Below, one piece after another: positions 1 to 5,043 of a stretch of DNA of 5,043 nucleotides. Source of the stretch: Fusobacterium sp. (GTDB lineage: Bacteria; Fusobacteriota; Fusobacteriia; Fusobacteriales; Fusobacteriaceae); the NCBI GenBank assembly GCA_018457305.1, contig JAGYHM010000092.1:1-5043 (forward strand). Reading direction: 5' to 3'. Position numbers and translations under genes: made by a program. The notes below the pieces were generated by a model. The model had not been told where the DNA came from. It saw only the letters and a program-made list of their open reading frames with translations, and searched no databases. The number at the start of each line of letters is the position of its first letter. The stretch's first letter is position 1.

Positions 1-1
1 G

Positions 2-367
2 TTTTTTTGAAGAATGAAAAGAGTTTTCTAGTGTATTTATTCAAAATATAGATCTTAGGGATGATGAATATGCATATGACGGATTGGTACTTCAAGTGAT
101 TTTTATATCAAAATCTGTAAAATTATAGTGAGATTCTACAACAAAGAAGATAATTTTTTTTCAAAGAAAATATTTTTTTAAATCTATATAGAAAATTTTA
201 TCTTTTAAATATCAATATAGACATTCAAAATCATATATATTTATAATTTTTTCTCATTCAAATAGAATTGAAATTTTCTTCTTTTCTAAAATTTTTTTTA
301 TTTCTTTATATAATCATCTATTGATAATATCAGGTTTTAGAATGATGAAATTTAGGTATTTTTTCAT
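2..367 (-). CDS. ndk: Nucleoside diphosphate kinase, C-terminus cut by window edge
   Basis: Makes NTPs and dNTPs from the diphosphates through a phosphohistidine intermediate. 122 residues are visible with ATG at 365-367, and all six visible glycines are UGA. The spacing matches the family closely: FIILKPD with K11-P12-D13, NRGL (16-19), GSTNP with T94 (92-96), R105 in SLRSIFG, N115, and catalytic H118 in NSFHSS (codon 14-16), the numbering seen in human and bacterial enzymes. Departures are Ile at 88, where an active-site arginine is usual, SSS in place of the PGT before R105, and Lys at 121 where Asp is usual. The sequence is therefore a divergent but recognisable NDK. About 15-30 C-terminal residues lie beyond the left edge. 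The start is inside the end of the upstream kinase gene, suggesting translational coupling. Confidence 0.85.
352..367 (-). other. Overlap of kinase stop and NDK start
   Basis: The NDK ATG (365-367) is formed from the Ile-UGA(Gly) codons near the kinase end (ATA TGA), and the kinase UAA is at 352-354. The recoded UGA codon therefore contributes the last two bases of the downstream start codon. The correct spacing of the NDK active-site residues from this ATG supports it. Confidence 0.8.
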
Positions 368-930
368 ATAGTTTTTAAAATAAATGATAAAATATTTTCT
401 ATTTTTTGATTACCATCAATAAAAAATATATTTGTATGTGCAAGATTTTTTAAAAACTCATTATTATATTTATTGAATTTTTCACTGTAAAATAAATTTG
501 GAGTATTATTTTTTCTGATTATATCAGTATTTAATCTTTGTAATCTAGTAGTATTGTTAATTTGTATTACAAAAATATAGTCTAATTTTTGTAAATTTGT
601 ATTCTGTTGTTCTCATTTAACACTACTTAAATAATTTTTATTATCTATTTTTCACTTTGCATAAGCAAATCATAATAAACTATAAATTGTTCTGTCAAAA
701 ATATATATTTTTTCTGTATTAATATTTTTGTTTCTATCTATTTCGGTATCCATAAAATACTGAAAACTTTTTTTAAAATCTCAAATAGAATTGAATTGTA
801 AATTAAAAGCTTCGGGATTTTTAATTCTTGGAGTATGCTCTTCGATAAAAATTCAATTTAATTTTTTTGCAAGTTCTTTTCAAATTGTAGTCTTACCTGA
901 GCATATTCATCATTCTAATCAAATAATCAT
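352..930 (-). CDS. P-loop nucleoside/nucleotide kinase, thymidylate-kinase-like
   Basis: Probably transfers phosphate from ATP to a nucleoside or nucleoside monophosphate. The 192-residue product has ten UGA and only two GGN glycines, and three UGA codons fall in the first eight residues. The Walker A loop is GLEGGICSGKTT (4-15), opening the protein after a hydrophobic strand. The substrate-side motif is FDRTIYSLLGFAY (78-90), comparable to the DR motif of thymidylate kinases and of deoxynucleoside kinases. A strand YIFVIQI (118-124) is followed by arginine-rich R129..R132 and a lid-like segment, and IFFIDGN comes near the end. Length suits the thymidylate kinase / deoxynucleoside kinase group, but I cannot tell thymidylate kinase from a nucleoside kinase, so no symbol is given. 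It sits between a nucleotidase and an NDP kinase, which supports a nucleotide role. Its 3' end overlaps the NDP kinase start by 16 nt. Confidence 0.8.
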
Positions 931-932
931 AT

Positions 933-1523
933 TTATATATAGGTTAAAATATCTTTAAAATTAAGAATTCTTTTTATATTTCAAATATTTTGTATATTGA
1001 ATCATTCTTCTTTTAATCTTTTAATTTCATTATTTCCATTCCAAATTTTTTCAAGTAAAAAAACTTGTATATTATTATTTTCATTTTTTACTTTTAAACA
1101 ATTATATAAAGCATCATCTATAAAAATATCAATTCATAATTTTTTACAAATTTCTGCTTTTCCCATTCATATATAGATTTTATTTTTTAGTCCATTTTTA
1201 AGAAATATATTTTTTGTAATTTCAGTTGTATTATAATCATCAAATAAAAATCTACTTGTAATAAAACATATTTCATATCAATTTTTTTCCAATTGTTTTA
1301 TTATTTTGATATTATTTTCTAATAATGGTACTTTTGTATAAATATCAGATTTTTTATAAATATTTTGTAATTCTTCAAAAGAAATTCACCATATTTTGTT
1401 TAGGTGCCAAGTTTTAATTTCAGAAATATGAATCTCTTTTCAAGTATAAAGATTTAACTCATCAATGATATATGTTATAAAATCATTCATAACATCATCA
1501 ATATCAATTCATATTTTTTTCAT
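933..1523 (-). CDS. HAD-family phosphatase, 5'-(deoxyribo)nucleotidase-like
   Basis: Likely dephosphorylates nucleotides such as dNMPs, by resemblance to the 5'(3')-deoxyribonucleotidase (NT5C-like) branch of the HAD superfamily; the exact substrate is inferred. The 196-residue product has eight in-frame UGA(Gly) codons. HAD motif I is DIDDV at 7-11 (D7 nucleophile, D9 acid/base). The T/S motif II is ITSR at 88-91, the motif III lysine is K122 in GMGKAE, and motif IV is FIDDALYN (134-141, D136-D137). A short helical cap (about 15-75, with TWHLNKIWG) lies between motifs I and II, as in the C1-capped nucleotidases. It starts 8 nt after aspartyl-tRNA synthetase, and its stop lies 2 nt before the kinase ATG, so the phosphatase and kinase are probably co-translated. 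No Shine-Dalgarno sequence is visible. It could instead act on another small phosphoester. Confidence 0.8.
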
Positions 1524-1531
1524 TTTTATAA

Positions 1532-2863
1532 TTATTTAGGAAATCAAGAAATAGGTTCCCCATTAGCATACTTGGGAAACATTATATATTTAGAAATATC
1601 ATTATTTTTATTTAAGAGTGTCACAATTCTTTCTATTCATGTAGCAAATCATCAATGTGGAGGACATCCATTTGAAAGTGCTTCAAGATACCACGAATAA
1701 TATTTTTCAATATATTTATCATCATATCAAATTAGCTTCAACATTTTGTATTGTAATAGTGCATCATGAATTCTAATATCTCATCAAGCAACTTCTTGAC
1801 CATTAAATATTAAATCATAATTATCTCATCTCACTTCTAATGGGGTTGTTTCTAATAAATGTATATCTTCTTTTAATGGTTGGGAAACAACATGATGACT
1901 TGGTTGAATTTTTCCATTTTCAAGTTCGAAAATTGGACTATTTATAACCCAACAAAGTGAATATTCTTCTCATTCTAATATTGGTTTTTCTGTTCAAAAT
2001 TTTTGTATTGCTTCTTCATAAGTAAAAACAGGAATATTTCATGGTAGATCAATTCATTTTGATCTAAATAATTGTTTTACTAAATTTTCTAAAATCTCTC
2101 TAATTTCAGTAGAGTTTTTATTTGAAACTTCTACATCCATTTGTGTAAATTCTATTTTTTTAAATTCACTATCAGCATCTCTTCTAAAACAACGAGCAAT
2201 TTGAAAATATTTTTGTACTCAAGATAAAATACAAAGTTGTTTATATACTTGTGGTGATTGAGGCAAAGAATAATATCATCAAATATTTTTGTCTTCTACT
2301 AAAAAACTTTCATCTGCATATTCACTAAAAATTGGTCATAATATAGGAGTTTCAATTTCTATAAAATCATTTTTACTAAAATATTCTCTTATTTGTTTTA
2401 TAATATTTTCTCTTTCTTTCATAGCATTAAAAACTCCTTCTTGTCTATAATGAATATATTTATATTTTCTCTGTTGCTCTTTTTCTGAAAGTTGTATAGC
2501 ATTATTCTTAATAAAATCATCATTATTGGTTAGTGCATTTATTTTTATTCAGTGAATATTTTCTTCATTTACAAGCAATGTAACATTTGCATTTACTAAT
2601 TTGCTTAAACTTCTTATATCAGATTTTTCAATTTGTTGGTTTTCAAAAATATATTGTTTGGTTCAATATTGATTAGTTACAAAGAAATAGAGAATATTAT
2701 TGTAATATTGTATATTTGAGATATATCAGGATATAGTATCACAATCTAAAATGGAATCGATTTTTAATCCATATTTTTCTATTATTTGATTAATTTCTTC
2801 TGATATTTTTTCTTTTTCTAATGATTGTAATAATAATTTTTCCTCAAGAGTTTGCATAATCAT
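1532..2863 (-). CDS. aspS: Aspartyl-tRNA synthetase, minimal bacterial type without GAD domain
   Basis: Charges tRNA(Asp) with aspartate using ATP (class II synthetase). The product is 443 residues with 19 in-frame UGA(Gly) codons. The order is a helical N-terminal stretch (1-40), a divergent OB-fold anticodon-binding region (about 45-100), then the catalytic core: motif 1 around IEIETPI, the aspartate-binding loop PQSPQVYKQL (201-210), motif 2 QIARCFRRDADSEF then EFTQMD (221-243), GQEVAGGDIRIH (355-366) and motif 3 PPHGGFATGIER (401-412). PQSPQ and EFTQMDVE make it a bacterial AspRS and not AsnRS. Bacterial AspRS is usually about 590 residues. Here FGTEKP (289-294) is followed after only 10 residues by WVINSPIFE (305-313), so the GAD insertion is missing, and the protein ends at FPK without the usual C-terminal extension. 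ATG 2861-2863 or ATG 2855-2857 could start it. Whether it also charges tRNA(Asn) cannot be judged here. Confidence 0.94.
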
Positions 2864-2868
2864 AAATA

Positions 2869-3894
2869 TTAAAATTCTAAATTTTTAATTTTTTGAATTA
2901 CTAATTCTTCATCTATTTTTACAGGAGGAGTTTTCATATATAATGCAGATATATTTTTTAAGATACCATATTGTTTTAAATCTAAAGCTTTTTTTGCATA
3001 TCGAATAACATCAATCATTGAACCTGCAAAATTAGGACTATCTTCTACCTCCATTTCTACTTTTATATTAAAAGGAGCATCTCAAAAATTTCTTCATTCA
3101 TACTGAATTTTACAAGTTTTTCTATCTCACATATTTTCTACATAAGAAACATTGATTGAAGGAATAACTTGCATTGTTTCAAAATTTGAAACTGCATTTG
3201 CCTTTGACTTATGTTTACTTTCTCATCTATACATGAGATTAAGAAAATCAGTGTTTCCTGCATAATTTATATGGTACATTTTATCAACAAATAAATTGTC
3301 CCTCACATTAAAAATTTTATTAATATATCTATTAAGAATAGAACCTCATAATTGACTTTTTATATCATCTCATACTAATACAGAAGTCGGATTTTTATAT
3401 AATCCAGAATTAATAATATTTGCAGGCATTCCATTGATAAAAGAAAGTCCGAGTTTATTGATAATAATATCAGCATAATAGTGAGAAGCTTTGTCTGAAC
3501 CAGTAGGTAACATATTTATAAATATTTCTGCTTTTGATTTTTTTATGTTTTCAATTAATAAATTTTCATCAAAATTATTTTCTGAAATAGGTTGTACTAA
3601 ATCAACCGTTTTATCAAATACACCATCAAGAATTTTTCATCAAATAACAGAAACTCCAGATAAGTAATCTAATTTTTTAATAGAATAAGCATTATTTGGA
3701 GATTCATAAATAGCAGTATTTAAATCTTTTCCAACCTTATTTTGAGCTATATCAATAGCACATACTACTTCAATATCCGAAATTTTATATTCAAAAATTT
3801 TATTGTGTTCTTTTGTTTTGTAATATTCTATTCATTCTACAATAGATTTAGCACAGTTTCAAACTCAAATAAGTCAAATTTTAATTTTTTTCAT
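2869..3894 (-). CDS. ino1: myo-Inositol-1-phosphate synthase (Ino1-type)
   Basis: This NAD-dependent enzyme converts glucose-6-phosphate to 1-myo-inositol phosphate, the entry step for inositol lipids and solutes. The 341-residue product is about the length of actinobacterial and archaeal Ino1 and is complete when UGA is read as Gly (12 UGA codons, 11 GGN). Visible motifs are the N-terminal Rossmann loop GLIGVGNCA (7-15, three of its glycines UGA), VCAIDI, NMLPTGSDKAS, FINGMPANI, VGDDIKSQLGG (174-184), NYAGNTDFLNL (210-220), GESKHKSKANAV (224-235), EGRNFGDAPFN (266-276) and DSPNFAGSMIDVIRYAK (285-301). The ATG at 3892-3894 was chosen because it gives the Rossmann strand directly; it overlaps the upstream gene by 14 nt. 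The stop is 5 nt before aspartyl-tRNA synthetase. No inositol phosphatase or lipid synthase is in view, so the end product is unknown. Confidence 0.95.
3881..3894 (-). other. Overlap of MAT stop and Ino1 start
   Basis: The Ino1 initiator ATG (3892-3894) lies inside the last codons of the S-adenosylmethionine synthetase gene, which stops at UAA 3881-3883 in another frame. Both proteins keep conserved sequence up to the junction, so the overlap is real under table 25. It suggests coupled translation. Confidence 0.85.
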
Positions 3895-5041
3895 ATAAAG
3901 ATGGGTTAAATTGTAAAATAGGATTATACTCTAGTAATCATTTATGAATCTTACTTATATTTTCAATATGATTTGTAATGATATTTTGAATTTCAGCTAT
4001 ATCATTTATTGTATTTCATACAATTTTTACCAAAATCTTATGTGGATTATTTATATTATCTCAAACTTTTGCTACAATATTTATATAATTTTCATATCAT
4101 AATTGTTTGTAAATATCTTTTGAGATTTTATCTGCTATATAATTAAATAATTTTCCTCAGTGGTATATGGGATTCTTTCCTGAAAAAGCTTCTATATTAC
4201 TTTCTCTTACAATAGAAATTACACCATTGTACTTGTTTCCACGACCAACTACTCCATAATCTCCTGTATCTAATGCTGAGCCAAAAGGAACCATATATAC
4301 TACATTTTCATTATCTCTATTGTTTATAAAAATTTTATTTAATATCAAATTATACTTTTTTTCTTGTATATATTTATTTATTATTAAAAATAAATGTTCT
4401 TTAATTGATTCTTTATTTTTATAATAAAAATCTTTATTTGGAGTCATTTTTGCAAGAAATGGGATACAAGTTGTTATATCTATATTACTTTTATCTCTAT
4501 TAATTATAACTTTTACATCATATCAGGTAAAGGGAAATTTTTGTTTGAATTCATAAGAATTTATATAGTTTTCCAAAAATATAGTAAGATATTCCACAGG
4601 AGATAATGGTGAGTAAGCAGAACAAATAACACTATCATTTGACTTTAATATTTGATTTGAGGAATTTATATCTTCAGTATTTTTTGGTTGATACCAATTT
4701 TTGGGTCTACCAGCTCAAATTCCATCATTAATATCAATTACTAAATCAAGATAATTTAAAATATCTTTATTTTTAAAAATTGTATCAAAAATTTCAAAAA
4801 CACTTTCCTGAAAAATTGAATAAATAGGAATATCTTGATTATCTACTTTCTGAGTAACTTTTCAAAATAAATAACACCTAATAGGTTTAATTATTTTATA
4901 ATCTCAAAAAGTTACTTCTGATTTTCCCCCTGATAAAAGAACTTTATCCACCCAATGATTGGGAATATAGTTAAATTCTTTTTTGGTATATTGAGAATAC
5001 TTTATAACAAAATTTTCAGCAATTAAATCACAAAGTGTATC
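3881..5041 (-). CDS. Archaeal-type S-adenosylmethionine synthetase (methionine adenosyltransferase), N-terminus cut by window edge
   Basis: This enzyme makes S-adenosylmethionine from methionine and ATP in the cytoplasm. 386 residues are visible in a single frame if UGA is read as Gly; nine in-frame UGA codons occur (for example 4715-4717 and 4157-4159) before a UAA stop. Visible residues 1-10 (DTLCDLIAEN) match the family's HPDxICDxxAE block. They are followed by DK..LSGG (32-39), FG (45-46), DGIGAGRP (106-113), SNDS...YSPLSPVE, GYDVKV, then the signature GSALDTGDYGVVGRGN (254-269) and SGKNPIYHGGK. This is the archaeal-type family (AdoMet_Synthase), about 400 residues long, and not the usual bacterial MetK, so roughly 20-30 N-terminal residues lie beyond the right edge. 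The conserved block 4157-4447 uses only GGN glycines and is the only part open under the standard code. The last codons overlap the next gene's start. The family call is strong; activity is inferred. Confidence 0.9.
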
Positions 5042-5043
5042 AT

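Larger units (their letters stand above)
1..5043 (-). other. Putative six-gene operon in genetic code 25 (UGA = Gly)
   Basis: Six co-directional genes abut or overlap: 14-nt overlap, 5-nt gap (2864-2868), 8-nt gap (1524-1531), 2-nt gap (931-932), 16-nt overlap. All six frames are closed by UAA or by a window edge, and all contain many in-frame UGA codons at glycine positions. Nothing between the genes could hold a promoter or a terminator hairpin, so a single transcript is likely, with its promoter upstream of 5043. Bases upstream of the five visible starts are A/T-rich and show no GGAGG-like element. I found no plus-strand gene. Confidence 0.75.

Noticed and set aside
121..310. AT-rich runs as a possible promoter or intergenic spacer
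   Set aside because: The frame is open through this stretch and encodes NDK with correct residue spacing; the T-runs are lysine and phenylalanine codons.
1532..2863. Asparaginyl- or lysyl-tRNA synthetase
   Set aside because: The PQSPQVYKQ loop, EFTQMDVE and the GQEVAGGDIRIH segment fit bacterial AspRS; AsnRS has a different amino-acid-binding loop.
2869..3054. Stand-alone 61-residue open frame under the standard code
   Set aside because: It is the C-terminal end of the Ino1 gene; the upstream boundary is only the previous in-frame UGA (Gly) codons, and the sequence continues with EGRNFGDAPFN.
4157..4447. Stand-alone 96-residue open frame under the standard code
   Set aside because: It is the conserved middle of the MAT gene. 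Its apparent UGA stop is Gly in YHGGK, and the family sequence continues on both sides.
1..5043. Decayed pseudogene region with many premature stops
   Set aside because: The stops are all UGA at glycine positions, with no frameshifts and no in-frame UAA or UAG inside any gene. Motifs and lengths are intact, so recoding explains it.
1..5043. Mycoplasma-like or mitochondrial code (UGA = Trp)
   Set aside because: UGA falls at glycine positions in P-loop, Rossmann and synthetase motifs, while UGG is used at plausible Trp positions.

Overview
The window is a very AT-rich, gene-packed stretch in which every gene lies on the minus strand. Read with the standard genetic code it looks almost non-coding, because no open frame is longer than about 100 codons. 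Read with UGA as glycine (translation table 25) it resolves into six contiguous genes covering all but about 15 bases. In-frame UGA falls at invariant glycines: the P-loop of a kinase, the GxGxC Rossmann loop of inositol-phosphate synthase, and motif 3 of aspartyl-tRNA synthetase. By hand count about 64 of 98 glycines are UGA, and UGG is kept for tryptophan. This points to a Candidate Phyla Radiation (Patescibacteria) bacterium of the Gracilibacteria (BD1-5) / Absconditabacteria (SR1) group. One CGA codon sits at a position expected to be arginine, which mildly favours a lineage that has not reassigned CGA.

Layout in transcription order (right to left): an archaeal-type S-adenosylmethionine synthetase whose N-terminus is cut by the right edge (3881-5041); a myo-inositol-1-phosphate synthase (2869-3894), overlapping it by 14 nt; a very short bacterial-type aspartyl-tRNA synthetase lacking the GAD insertion domain (1532-2863); a HAD-family 5'-deoxyribonucleotidase-like phosphatase (933-1523); a P-loop nucleoside/nucleotide kinase (352-930); and a nucleoside diphosphate kinase cut by the left edge (2-367), overlapping the kinase by 16 nt. 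Intergenic gaps are 5, 8 and 2 nt. No Shine-Dalgarno-like motif precedes any visible start, and I see no promoter, terminator, RNA gene or repeat.

The last three genes form a plausible small nucleotide-salvage set: a kinase and an NDP kinase build (d)NTPs and the nucleotidase opposes them. The first two supply SAM and inositol phosphate, the latter probably for an inositol-containing lipid or solute. The main point of interest is the recoding itself, which would make ordinary annotation miss every gene here. Next are the stripped-down AspRS and the presence of Ino1 and an archaeal-type MAT in a reduced bacterium.
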